64,000 bases of DNA from Cysteiniphilum sp. JM-1. Lineage in GTDB: Bacteria; Pseudomonadota; Gammaproteobacteria; Francisellales; Francisellaceae. Position numbers and translations under genes: made by a program. Below are positions 50,170-58,347 of this stretch, piece after piece. Under the pieces are notes generated by a model. The model had not been told where the DNA came from, searched no databases, and worked only from the letters and a program-made list of their open reading frames with translations. Every line of letters begins with the position of its first letter. The first letter of the stretch is position 1. The stretch covers positions 1-64,000 of the forward strand of contig NZ_VXKS01000013.1 in the NCBI RefSeq assembly GCF_008711525.1, read 5' to 3'.

Positions 50170-50372
50170 TATTAGGCAGGTTTCCGGACTTATCCCCATC
50201 AAAATGATTTACGATGGGTATGACCTAAATGCTTCTTCCCAGTTGCCCAGTGAATGATTGCAAACGCTTTTTAAGCTATCTTTGAAAGCGTGGTTTACCG
50301 TTGCGGGTACAGTATTGGATTTACACCAATTTCCCTTTTAACTCATGTATAAAGAACGATGAGCACCTAACA
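50170..50372 (-). promoter_or_regulatory. cobalamin (adenosylcobalamin-type) riboswitch upstream of btuB
   Basis: Read on the minus strand, this leader carries the conserved blocks of the cobalamin family in order: AGGTGC (near 50366), AAAAGGGAA (50331-50339), GGTGTAAATCC near 50317-50327, CTGTACCCGCAACGGTA (50296-50312), CACTGGGCAACTGGGAAG (50235-50252), and AGTCCGGAAACCTGCC near 50175-50190. Binding of B12 would shut off btuB-tonB. The end lies about 40 bases before the btuB start, leaving room for a ribosome-site-masking stem. Confidence 0.92.
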
Positions 50373-50379
50373 AGCGCCG

Positions 50380-50408
50380 ATATTAGAGTGCTTTAGAGCA
50401 AATGGCAA
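50380..50408 (-). promoter_or_regulatory. sigma-70 promoter of the btuB-tonB transcript
   Basis: On the minus strand TTGCCA (50403-50408) and TAATAT (50380-50385) are separated by 17 bases. The predicted start is near 50373, exactly where the riboswitch begins. A TTCGACT-type dispersed fragment (50410-50440) lies just upstream. Confidence 0.65.
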
Positions 50409-50409
50409 G

Positions 50410-50602
50410 TGTAACCGTTGGCTTAAGCGTTAGTCGAAGCTTTCATTTACATCTAGGTGACCTTTTTGACTTTGCATAAGGCACAATTGACTATTAAGTT
50501 AATAACATTAAAAGCAAAGAATATTAAGGGTTTTACTTGAGAAAGCCAGCATAGTAAAGGATACTATGCCACAGAACTAAAATAGACAAATTGCTTGTTG
50601 TT
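50410..50602. other. dxs leader region with a hairpin
   Basis: The gap between the btuB promoter and dxs. It contains a dispersed GGCTTAAGCGTTAGTCGAAGC fragment (50421-50440) and an 8-bp perfect hairpin GCATAGTA/TACTATGC (50549-50556 and 50562-50569) with AAGGA in its loop. A five-codon frame (ATG 50566 to TAA 50580) overlaps the stem. No clear ribosome site for dxs is visible. Confidence 0.4.
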
Positions 50603-52468
50603 ATGTCAAAAACAAATCGTGCAAATTATCCCTTGTTATCAAAGATTAACTCGCCTTGTGATTTGCGCAAACTTGCCGTTTCTCAATTAACACATCTAGC
50701 GACTGAAATACGCACCTTTCTTGTTGAGACGTTAGATGTCTCAGGTGGGCATTTTGCCAGTAGCTTAGGCGCTTTGGAGCTAACTATTGCTTTACATTAT
50801 GTCTATGACACACCGAATGATCATTTGGTGTGGGATGTGGGACATCAAACCTACGTGCACAAGATCCTAACAGGGCGTGCAGACGAGTTGATCACTATCA
50901 AAAAGCCAGGTGGCATCTCAGGCTTTCCTAAGCGTAGTGAAAGTGTTTATGACAGCTTTGGTGTAGGACACTCCAGTACATCAATAGGGGCCGCTTTAGG
51001 CATGGCAGAAGCGGATAAACTCAAAGGATCAAATGCTAAATCCGTTGCCATTATTGGTGATGGCGCCTTAACCGCAGGCATGGCGTTTGAAGCATTAAAT
51101 CATGCTGGCGGTATGCACTCAGATGTTTTAGTCGTGTTAAATGATAATGAGATGTCTATCTCTGAGAATGTTGGCGCACTTACCAGTCATTTGACTAAAA
51201 TTCTATCGGGTTCAACCTATAACAATATTCGTGAAACTGGTAAAAAATTTCTTAAAAAACTCCCAGGCGCCTTTGAGCTGGCAAAACGCTTGGAAACCCA
51301 AGCCAAGGGGATGTTTGTGCCGGCTAATTTATTTGAGGCACTTAATTTTTACTATGTGGGTCCGATTGATGGACATGACATTGAGGCTTTGGTTGAAGCA
51401 TTAAAAACGATTAAATACCATGATGGTCCTAAGCTTTTGCATATCTTAACCAAAAAGGGTAAAGGCTATGAAAAAGCAGAGGAAGATCCGATTAAGTTTC
51501 ATCATGTCAATCCACAGTTTAACTCAAATTTAGCGACTAAAGGTGTATCACAAGCCAAGCTAAGCTACTCGAATATCTTTGGGCAGTGGCTATGTGATAT
51601 GGCAGCAAAAGATGGCAAGCTTGTTGGTATCACGCCCGCCATGCGTGAAGGATCAGATTTGATTCGCTTTTCAAAAGAATATCCTAAACGTTATTATGAT
51701 GTTGCGATTGCTGAGCAACATGCGGTGACGTTTGCCGCGGGTCTTGCTTGTGAGGGTTATAAACCTGTTGTTGCCATTTATTCAACCTTTTTACAGCGTG
51801 CGTATGATCAAGTGATTCATGATGTGAGTTTACAGAATTTAGATATTCTCTATGCTGTGGATCGTGCTGGCATTGTAGGAGCTGATGGTGCGACACATGC
51901 GGGAATTTTTGATTTAAGCTTTATGCGTTGTATCCCCAATACCGTTGTCATGACGCCAAGTGATGAAAACGAATGTTATCACATGTTAAGCTTAGGCTTT
52001 AAACATCAAGGTCCGGCGATGGTGCGCTACCCGCGTGGTACAGGCATAGGTGCTGAGATTACAGAAAGTTTTGATTTGAGAATGGGACAATCAAAATGCG
52101 TGCGCCAAGGTCAACAAGTGGCAATTTTAAACTTTGGCACCTTGCTGCCAATAGCCATCAAAGCAGCTGAACAACTGAATGCTAGCGTGATAGACATGCG
52201 TTTTGTTAAGCCATTAGATACGCAGATAATTAAAGAGCTAGCCAAATCACATGAGATGATTATTACATTAGAAGAAAATGTGATTATGGGTGGCGCTGGA
52301 TCTGCGGTGAATGAATATCTAATTGCTAATGACCTATTAAGTAAAATCAAAGTGCGTAACATCGGGTTGCCCGATCATTATCAGGATCATGGTGATAAAA
52401 ATGCATTACTGGCAGAAGTAGGTATTTCAGTAGAGGGTATTATTCAGTTAGTTGAATCAATTGTTTAA
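50603..52468 (+). CDS. dxs: 1-deoxy-D-xylulose-5-phosphate synthase
   Basis: First enzyme of the MEP pathway, condensing pyruvate and glyceraldehyde 3-phosphate with thiamine diphosphate. [38 protein letters not shown] motif [18 protein letters not shown], and the transketolase-type [18 protein letters not shown] with the catalytic Glu are clear. 621 residues from ATG 50603 (E. coli 620); a TTG four codons earlier is in frame. It connects with ispD at 25.5 kb. Confidence 0.95.
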   Translation: MSKTNRANYPLLSKINSPCDLRKLAVSQLTHLATEIRTFLVETLDVSGGHFASSLGALELTIALHYVYDTPNDHLVWDVGHQTYVHKILTGRADELITIKKPGGISGFPKRSESVYDSFGVGHSSTSIGAALGMAEADKLKGSNAKSVAIIGDGALTAGMAFEALNHAGGMHSDVLVVLNDNEMSISENVGALTSHLTKILSGSTYNNIRETGKKFLKKLPGAFELAKRLETQAKGMFVPANLFEALNFYYVGPIDGHDIEALVEALKTIKYHDGPKLLHILTKKGKGYEKAEEDPIKFHHVNPQFNSNLATKGVSQAKLSYSNIFGQWLCDMAAKDGKLVGITPAMREGSDLIRFSKEYPKRYYDVAIAEQHAVTFAAGLACEGYKPVVAIYSTFLQRAYDQVIHDVSLQNLDILYAVDRAGIVGADGATHAGIFDLSFMRCIPNTVVMTPSDENECYHMLSLGFKHQGPAMVRYPRGTGIGAEITESFDLRMGQSKCVRQGQQVAILNFGTLLPIAIKAAEQLNASVIDMRFVKPLDTQIIKELAKSHEMIITLEENVIMGGAGSAVNEYLIANDLLSKIKVRNIGLPDHYQDHGDKNALLAEVGISVEGIIQLVESIV

Positions 52469-52477
52469 GTTAATAAA

Positions 52478-53707
52478 TTAAGCAATAGGACAAGTCTCAA
52501 GGGATGGTTTCTTGCGCTGAGATATGGCAAGGTAAGCACCAAAGAAGGTAAGTAGTAATCCAGTCAAAATAGCATAAGAAATAATAAGTCCATCATAACC
52601 AAAGCGGGTTAGATATGCGCCAAGACTGCTAAAGGCAAAAGCAAATAGATTTTGCACTAACCCAATAGCGGATGCAGCAGTTCCACGGCGATGAGGATGA
52701 AGTGACAATGCTTGGCTCACTAGATTTGGCATGCCAATACCCGCGCCAATGGTAAAGATAAAAAATGGAATGGCTAATAACCATGCCGATAGAGTAACAC
52801 CAGCTAGCTCAGCAATGACAACTAATACAAAAACAATGATTGTAACTGCGACAGGTAGCATAAACATCTGTTTAAATGAAGTGCCTTTTTTCAGTAAAAA
52901 TTTAAAGAAGATGCCTCCCAAAATAAACGCTACTGAAATCGGTATAAAGAACAGGCTAAAACTCTTTGTCGCAAAATGAAGCTTTGTTAGCAAGAAAGGA
53001 ACCTGTGATAAGTAGACATATACCGACATGTAGATCGTAGCACTGGCAAAGGCAAGTACCATAAACTGCGCATCAACAACCAAGTGTTTATATTGTCTTA
53101 AAATTGACAATACGATATGTGTTTGTTCTAGCGGGTGCTGTGGCTTTTTAGTTTGCAATGCAGTGTTTGGCACAGGTAGACTTAATGTCAGCGCAATGAG
53201 GATAATTGCCAGAATAGTTAGGGTAACAAAAAGCGCTTGCCAGTGGCTAAACGATAGGATAAATCCACCAAACATCGGTGCCAATGCAGGCATTGAACCA
53301 ATGATGATAAAGCCTGAATTAATCATATGTTTTGCTCTATCTTCAAAGTAGGTGAAGCTTAAAACTTGCCATAAGCAAAGCGCACTGGCAGCACTTAAAC
53401 CTTCAATAAAACGTGCAAAGATAAAGGTGGATATATTCGGTGAAAATATCGCGATTACATTCGCAATAATATAAAGTGTCAGTCCGAAAATAAGCACTTT
53501 AGAAGTTTTGATATGATCGGCGATCGCTCCATATAAAGGAATACCTATCGCTAAGCCAAGCATATAAAAGCTAACGGTAAGACTAATATGTGCCTTGGTA
53601 GTAGCGAAAGTTTGTTGTAATGTCGGAATCGCTGGAATGTAGATGTTTACAGTTAAGATAGACAGTAAAGCAAGTAAATAAATCAGTAGTTTTATACGTG
53701 TATTCAT
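52478..53707 (-). CDS. Bcr/CflA-type multidrug efflux MFS transporter
   Basis: A 12-helix DHA1-family exporter. NIYIPAIPTLQQTFATT and GLAIGIPLYGAIADHIKTSKVLIFGL (motif A region) are typical of Bcr/CflA, and GFILSFSHWQALFVTL is the motif after helix 5. The substrate is unknown. It overlaps the NTF2-like gene by 4 bases (ATGA) and is under the likely control of the divergent LysR gene. Confidence 0.87.
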   Translation of the reverse strand: MNTRIKLLIYLLALLSILTVNIYIPAIPTLQQTFATTKAHISLTVSFYMLGLAIGIPLYGAIADHIKTSKVLIFGLTLYIIANVIAIFSPNISTFIFARFIEGLSAASALCLWQVLSFTYFEDRAKHMINSGFIIIGSMPALAPMFGGFILSFSHWQALFVTLTILAIILIALTLSLPVPNTALQTKKPQHPLEQTHIVLSILRQYKHLVVDAQFMVLAFASATIYMSVYVYLSQVPFLLTKLHFATKSFSLFFIPISVAFILGGIFFKFLLKKGTSFKQMFMLPVAVTIIVFVLVVIAELAGVTLSAWLLAIPFFIFTIGAGIGMPNLVSQALSLHPHRRGTAASAIGLVQNLFAFAFSSLGAYLTRFGYDGLIISYAILTGLLLTFFGAYLAISQRKKPSLETCPIA

Positions 53708-54129
53708 AAGGTTTCCTTGGTATCAGATGTCTTGTGATAAGTGTGATATAGCGTATTAGAGTCTTCTAAAACGCGATAAGAGATGATTTGATTATCTTTA
53801 ATCTCATAAATCGAGATGATGTAAGTGGCAAAAAACTCATTATTATGTTTAAAAGTACACTCAAGATAGCCATACTCATAAACAAAACTGGTGTTGTCAC
53901 TGGCAACGATATCCATTGGTGTTTTGCTAAAACTGGTCACTGACTGGCGAATATTGGCAAAGTGACGAATGATTTCAGCTTTACCGTGAAAGTCGCCACT
54001 CCATGGTGCACCAATACTGTCACTATGCCATAGTGCATCTTCGGCAATAAGCGCTAATGCTTGATCTGCTTGCGCATTTTTTTGATGAGCTAAAAAGTTA
54101 CGGACGATTGTTAAATTATGTTGATTCAT
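53704..54129 (-). CDS. SnoaL/NTF2-like small protein
   Basis: 141 residues of the cone-shaped alpha+beta NTF2-like fold: FLAHQKNAQADQALALIAEDALWHSD, GDFHGKAEIIRHFANIRQS, FVYEYGYLECTFKHNNEFFATYIISIYEIKDNQIISYRV (in shorter pieces). Relatives isomerise, hydrolyse or bind small ligands; function unknown here. First gene of a two-gene unit with the MFS exporter (ATGA overlap), divergent from a LysR regulator. Confidence 0.78.
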   Translation of the reverse strand: MNQHNLTIVRNFLAHQKNAQADQALALIAEDALWHSDSIGAPWSGDFHGKAEIIRHFANIRQSVTSFSKTPMDIVASDNTSFVYEYGYLECTFKHNNEFFATYIISIYEIKDNQIISYRVLEDSNTLYHTYHKTSDTKETL

Positions 54130-54247
54130 GATAATTACCTTCGGTTTTTGAACTTGTTAGCAGTATACAAAATTTAATGTTAATTAAAATTGAATAATAT
54201 TTAATATGGTGTTAACTTATTTTGAATGATATTAGGTGAGAAGCTAA

Positions 54248-55099
54248 ATGAACTATACCTTGCAACAGTTGCGTGTTTTTATATCCGTCTATGAGTTAAA
54301 AAGCTTGCGCCAAAGTGCAGAAGCAATGTTTTTAACGCCTCCAGCCTTGACTAAACAGCTACAAAACTTGGAGGATATTGTTGGTTTTCAATTGTTTGAA
54401 CGAACCAATAATAAATTAATTGCTAATAACAAAGGCCATGCTTTTTACACGCTGATTAAACCAATGTTACTTGAATTTGATCGCATTAATCAGTTGGAGC
54501 TGCCTTTTTTAAAGCACAAAAAACCAACACTTAAAATTGCCTTATCACAAATATTTGAGCAGAGTCTATTTTGTAAAATCAGCCAGATTATGCAGCTTGA
54601 TCAAGCATTCGATTATGACCTTGTCGTTGAGAATAAAACAAAGCACATTGAGTTGTTGCTTAAACATGAGGTAGATGTTGCCTTAGTTGTACTTAATGAA
54701 GGTGAAAAAAACATGCTTAAAGATCATGGCTTTGATGTTAGACTCTATACGGATATTATTTTTGATGCTTATATTTCACGTGATTTAGCAAAAGGCTTCA
54801 AAGGTATTGAACAGGAGTTAAAAACATTAAAATGTATTATGCAAACTCAATTAAAAGATATGTTACAGATTAAAAATGCACTTTATTTTTCTTCATATAC
54901 GACAATACTGCATGCAATTAGCCAAGGCATTGGTTATGGCTTTTTACCAACAGCCCTGTTAGCCGCTCAGGAAAAAGAGATGCTTTTGAGTATCAATAAG
55001 CAGATTCCTGAGAGTATTCCTAATATGCAAAGTTATTATGTTTATGCGCAAAATTCACCATTATTGAGTCTTATTGAAATGGTTTTTAATGTCAGATAA
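54248..55099 (+). CDS. LysR-family transcriptional regulator
   Basis: 283 residues. The N-terminal winged helix-turn-helix is typical: NYTLQQLRVFISVYELKSLRQSAEAMFLTPPALTKQLQNLE (in pieces), and GFQLFERTNNKLIANNKGH. The C-terminal part is a periplasmic-binding-protein-like inducer domain, rather divergent. It faces the NTF2-like/MFS pair across 118 AT-rich bases, the usual layout in which LysR controls its neighbour. Confidence 0.9.
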   Translation: MNYTLQQLRVFISVYELKSLRQSAEAMFLTPPALTKQLQNLEDIVGFQLFERTNNKLIANNKGHAFYTLIKPMLLEFDRINQLELPFLKHKKPTLKIALSQIFEQSLFCKISQIMQLDQAFDYDLVVENKTKHIELLLKHEVDVALVVLNEGEKNMLKDHGFDVRLYTDIIFDAYISRDLAKGFKGIEQELKTLKCIMQTQLKDMLQIKNALYFSSYTTILHAISQGIGYGFLPTALLAAQEKEMLLSINKQIPESIPNMQSYYVYAQNSPLLSLIEMVFNVR

Positions 55100-55109
55100 A
55101 AACGGTTAT

Positions 55110-55137
55110 TTGGCGTTTAGATGAAATGGTGTATAAT
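55110..55137 (+). promoter_or_regulatory. probable sigma-70 promoter of trhO
   Basis: TTGGCG (55110-55115) and a perfect TATAAT (55132-55137), spacer 16 bases. The start would be about 100 bases upstream of the trhO ATG, leaving a leader that holds no obvious fold. Confidence 0.6.
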
Positions 55138-55246
55138 GCGCTCACTCGGCACCCATCATTAATCATATTTTGATTGAGGTTGTGTGTTTAAAATCAATAA
55201 TACAAATGATAGATAGTAGAAATAAATAAGGTATAAAGGGTATAGC

Positions 55247-56236
55247 ATGTCAAAGTACGTGGTTTCAGCACTGTATAAGTTTGTCACACTGGACGATTAT
55301 GAAGCATTAAGAGCACCATTGCTAAAAACAATGGAAGATAATATGGTGCGTGGTACGCTATTGTTAGCCAAAGAGGGAATCAATGGCACGATTGCAGGCA
55401 CTGCCGCAGGTATTGAAGCGGTACTTAAATTCTTAAAATCTGATGCACGTTTGGCTAATTTGGTACATAAAGAATCATTTGATGAGCATATTCCTTTTAA
55501 TCGCACCAAAGTGAAGCTAAAAAAAGAAATTGTAACCTTAGGTGTCGAAGGATTAGATCCTCTTAAAGTATGTGGCACTTATGTTAAGCCACAAGATTGG
55601 AATGCCTTAATTTCCGATCCTGACGTTTTATTAATTGATACACGCAATGATTACGAGATTGACATTGGTACGTTTAAAAATGCGGTTAATCCGCATACGG
55701 AGACGTTTCGTGAGTTTCCTGAATATGTTGAAAAACATTTAGATAAGACAAAACACAAAAAAGTAGCGATGTTTTGCACCGGTGGCATTCGTTGTGAAAA
55801 ATCAACTGCCTTTTTGAAAGAACAGGGCTTTGATGAGGTCTATCATTTAGAAGGTGGTATTTTAAAATATCTTGAAGAAGTACCTGAAGAAAAAAGTCTA
55901 TGGCAAGGTGAGTGCTTTGTTTTTGATTCACGTGTTGCTGTGACGCATGATTTAGCCAAAGGTCAATATGATCAATGCTATGCTTGCCGTCGTCCAATTA
56001 CTGAAGAAGACAAGTTGAAACCCGAGTATGAGCAAGGTGTGTCTTGTCATCATTGTAAGGGCAATCATACCTCTGAACAAAGAAAGCGTTTCTTAGAGCG
56101 TGAAAAACAAAGCCAATTAGCACGTGAACGAGGCGAGTTGCATATCGGTGAAGAAGCAAAGCAAGTTGGGTTAATCCGTAAAGCACAGAAACAGCAAAAG
56201 CGCGAAAGAGATCGTTTGGCGAATAAGAGTCGTTAA
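55247..56236 (+). CDS. trhO: oxygen-dependent tRNA uridine(34) hydroxylase TrhO
   Basis: A YceA-family enzyme that hydroxylates U34 of certain tRNAs to ho5U. The N-terminal acylphosphatase-like half has [14 protein letters not shown]. The rhodanese domain has [13 protein letters not shown] and [16 protein letters not shown] with active-site Cys177 and [17 protein letters not shown]. The C-terminal part has paired cysteines CYACRRP and CHHCKGNHT and a basic tail. 329 residues. Confidence 0.92.
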   Translation: MSKYVVSALYKFVTLDDYEALRAPLLKTMEDNMVRGTLLLAKEGINGTIAGTAAGIEAVLKFLKSDARLANLVHKESFDEHIPFNRTKVKLKKEIVTLGVEGLDPLKVCGTYVKPQDWNALISDPDVLLIDTRNDYEIDIGTFKNAVNPHTETFREFPEYVEKHLDKTKHKKVAMFCTGGIRCEKSTAFLKEQGFDEVYHLEGGILKYLEEVPEEKSLWQGECFVFDSRVAVTHDLAKGQYDQCYACRRPITEEDKLKPEYEQGVSCHHCKGNHTSEQRKRFLEREKQSQLARERGELHIGEEAKQVGLIRKAQKQQKRERDRLANKSR

Positions 56237-56242
56237 CAAAAA

Positions 56243-56284
56243 TTAAGTAACGAGCTATAAATTAATTTATAGCTCGTTACTTAA
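56243..56284. terminator. perfect 42-bp palindrome after trhO
   Basis: Two 21-base arms (56243-56263, 56264-56284) are exactly complementary with no spacer; as RNA it would fold into a hairpin with a small loop. It is 7 bases after the trhO stop and 22 bases before the aldehyde dehydrogenase start. U-runs are weak, so termination is probable but not certain. Confidence 0.6.
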
Positions 56285-56305
56285 AGCAAAGGGATAGCTA
56301 GATCA

Positions 56306-57718
56306 ATGGAAAATATCGATAAAACGCATTTATTAAAACTATTTTCACTACAGAAAAAAGCCTTTTCACTTGATCAATATCCTGATTATGCATTACGTAA
56401 AGATAAACTTAAGCGCTTATATTCAGCATTATTAAAGCATGAAGAAGCATTGATTGATGCAGTAAGTGATGATTTTGGCCATCGTAGTGCCAATGAGACT
56501 TGGTTGAGTGAGATTTTTCAAGTTACCGGTACCATTAAGTATGTCCTTAAATCTTTGCGCAGTTGGATGGCTAAAGAGAAACGTCATACCAGTGTGATTT
56601 TTAAGCCCGCTAAAAACTATGTCTATTATCAGCCAATGGGTGTTGTTGGCATTATGGTGCCATGGAACTATCCCATTTTGTTGAGTTTGTCGCCGCTTAT
56701 CTATGCATTGGCTGCGGGAAATCGGGTGTGCATTAAACTCTCAGAACATACACCTAAAACCAATCGCATAATTATGGAAATTTGCAAACGCGCTTTTAAT
56801 ATTGATGAAGTGGCGGTTGTCACAGGTGATGCTACAGTGGCGCAAAGTTTTAGCGAACTTGCCTTTGATCATTTGTTTTTTACTGGATCAACAGCTATTG
56901 GCAGAAAGGTAATGCAGGCTGCTGCTAAAAATTTAACACCTGTGACGCTTGAGTTAGGCGGCAAATCGCCGTTAGTTATCAGTCAAAATTTTCCTTTAAA
57001 AAAAGCAGCTAAAATGATTACTTTTGCCAAAGGCTTAAATGCCGGACAAACCTGTATTGCACCGGATTATGTATTTGTTCATGCGCAGAAACTTGAGGCA
57101 TTTGTAACTGAAATGGACGTAGCGTTTAAAGAAATGTATCCGCAATATATGACTAATGATGATTATAGTAGCGTGATTAATGAGGCACAGTTTAATCGTT
57201 TGCAAGGATATATTGACGAGGCAAAAGACCAAGGGATCAAGATTGTTGCACTAGATGAATGTAAAGCGACGAAGGATCACAGTCGAAAACTACCTATTTC
57301 GTTAATATTAAATCCAAAGAGTGATTTACAGGTGATGCAAGATGAGATCTTTGGTCCATTGTTACCTGTATTAAGCTATCAATCGATTGAAGAGGTGATA
57401 AGTTATATTAATCAAAAACCTCGCCCATTGGCTGCTTACCTTTTGAGTTATGATCGTGCTGAACAAGAGTATATTAATAGGAATATTATTAGTGGCGGGA
57501 TGTGTATCAATGATGTGTTAAACCATATCGCGCAGCATGATCTGCCTTTTGGCGGCGTTGGTAATTCAGGTATGGGACGCTATCACGGTTTTGAAGGCTT
57601 TAAAACATTCTCTAATGCCAAAGCGATTTGTCAGCGCGGTAGGTTCAATAGTGCTTTATGGCTTTACCCTCCTTATGGACAACGATTTTCTTGGTTTCGT
57701 AAACTCTTTAAAGGGTAA
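56306..57718 (+). CDS. aldehyde dehydrogenase (coniferyl-aldehyde type)
   Basis: An NAD(P)-dependent aldehyde dehydrogenase of 470 residues. VVGIMVPWNYPILLSLSPL, FTGSTAIGRKVM, LELGGKSPLVI (active-site Glu near 216) and NAGQTCIAPDY (nucleophile Cys near 250) are complete, as is DEIFGPLLPVL. The short form, lacking an N-terminal segment, resembles coniferyl aldehyde dehydrogenases and fatty aldehyde dehydrogenases. Substrate unknown. Confidence 0.88.
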   Translation: MENIDKTHLLKLFSLQKKAFSLDQYPDYALRKDKLKRLYSALLKHEEALIDAVSDDFGHRSANETWLSEIFQVTGTIKYVLKSLRSWMAKEKRHTSVIFKPAKNYVYYQPMGVVGIMVPWNYPILLSLSPLIYALAAGNRVCIKLSEHTPKTNRIIMEICKRAFNIDEVAVVTGDATVAQSFSELAFDHLFFTGSTAIGRKVMQAAAKNLTPVTLELGGKSPLVISQNFPLKKAAKMITFAKGLNAGQTCIAPDYVFVHAQKLEAFVTEMDVAFKEMYPQYMTNDDYSSVINEAQFNRLQGYIDEAKDQGIKIVALDECKATKDHSRKLPISLILNPKSDLQVMQDEIFGPLLPVLSYQSIEEVISYINQKPRPLAAYLLSYDRAEQEYINRNIISGGMCINDVLNHIAQHDLPFGGVGNSGMGRYHGFEGFKTFSNAKAICQRGRFNSALWLYPPYGQRFSWFRKLFKG

Positions 57719-57732
57719 AATAGACTTATTTT

Positions 57733-58041
57733 TTACAGTCGGTGTTGTTGCAATGATTGATGAACGATTTCAGGATTACAAGATATAACGGTTAGGTAAG
57801 CTCTTGTTGCAGAGTCAGGTCTGGTGACTTTTTGTTCCCATTTTTCAAGTGTGCGTAATTTAAAACCATATTTTTCACAAAACTCACCACGAGTAATATT
57901 TAACTTTAATCGGATTTCCTTGACATCAATATCTTCAGGAATGAAGATTTGATGCGACTTGGCTGCTGATAACTCGCCTTTGCTAATTTGAAGTGCCTCT
58001 TTAGCGCTTTGTAGTAAACTTGTTTTGAAATCAAAGTTCAT
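57733..58041 (-). CDS. higA: HigA-like antitoxin, helix-turn-helix
   Basis: 102 residues. IPEDIDVKEIRLKLNITRGEF and YGFKLRTLEKWEQKVTRPDSATRAYL form a Cro/C1-type helix-turn-helix with the WEQ-x-x-R-P-x-x-x-A-R-A pattern of HigA-2 antitoxins. It overlaps the toxin remnant upstream as ATGA, the classic higBA order. The frame appears intact, but the toxin is not. Confidence 0.82.
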   Translation of the reverse strand: MNFDFKTSLLQSAKEALQISKGELSAAKSHQIFIPEDIDVKEIRLKLNITRGEFCEKYGFKLRTLEKWEQKVTRPDSATRAYLTVISCNPEIVHQSLQQHRL

Positions 58042-58262
58042 ATTTTACCTCGTAACTGATTTAATTTATGGTTTTTAACCATTTGTTTAACAATTATTTT
58101 TAGTGCATTCTCTGTTTCGTTATCAATGTTATCAGCAACTGACTTTGGATAAGTTAGTAACAGATAAATCGGCATGTGTTGTTCATGTTGAGAATTATAG
58201 ATGGCAACAATAAATGATTCAACCCAATATGGGTTTTTATTTAAAAATGTTTGCAACCTCAA
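58038..58262 (-). pseudogene. higB: truncated HigB/RelE-type toxin
   Basis: A 74-codon frame starting at TTG. LQTFLNKNPY matches a mid-N-terminal part of HigB-2 toxins and IYLLLTYPKSVADNIDNETENALK matches the C-terminal part (given here as IYLLLTYPKS and following). The intervening basic segment (typically G-T-G-G-L-R-K-x-R ... G-G-x-R-V-I-Y-Y) is missing or replaced and the first 30 residues are absent. The catalytic basic residues are therefore lost. The antitoxin gene still follows with ATGA overlap. Confidence 0.65.
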
Positions 58263-58347
58263 TTTTTAAGATGGCAGTTTCCCACTGCAAAATGATTTAT
58301 GGGTGATATAATTCATCATTAAACGCGCTAAATCAAAAGCACATCTT

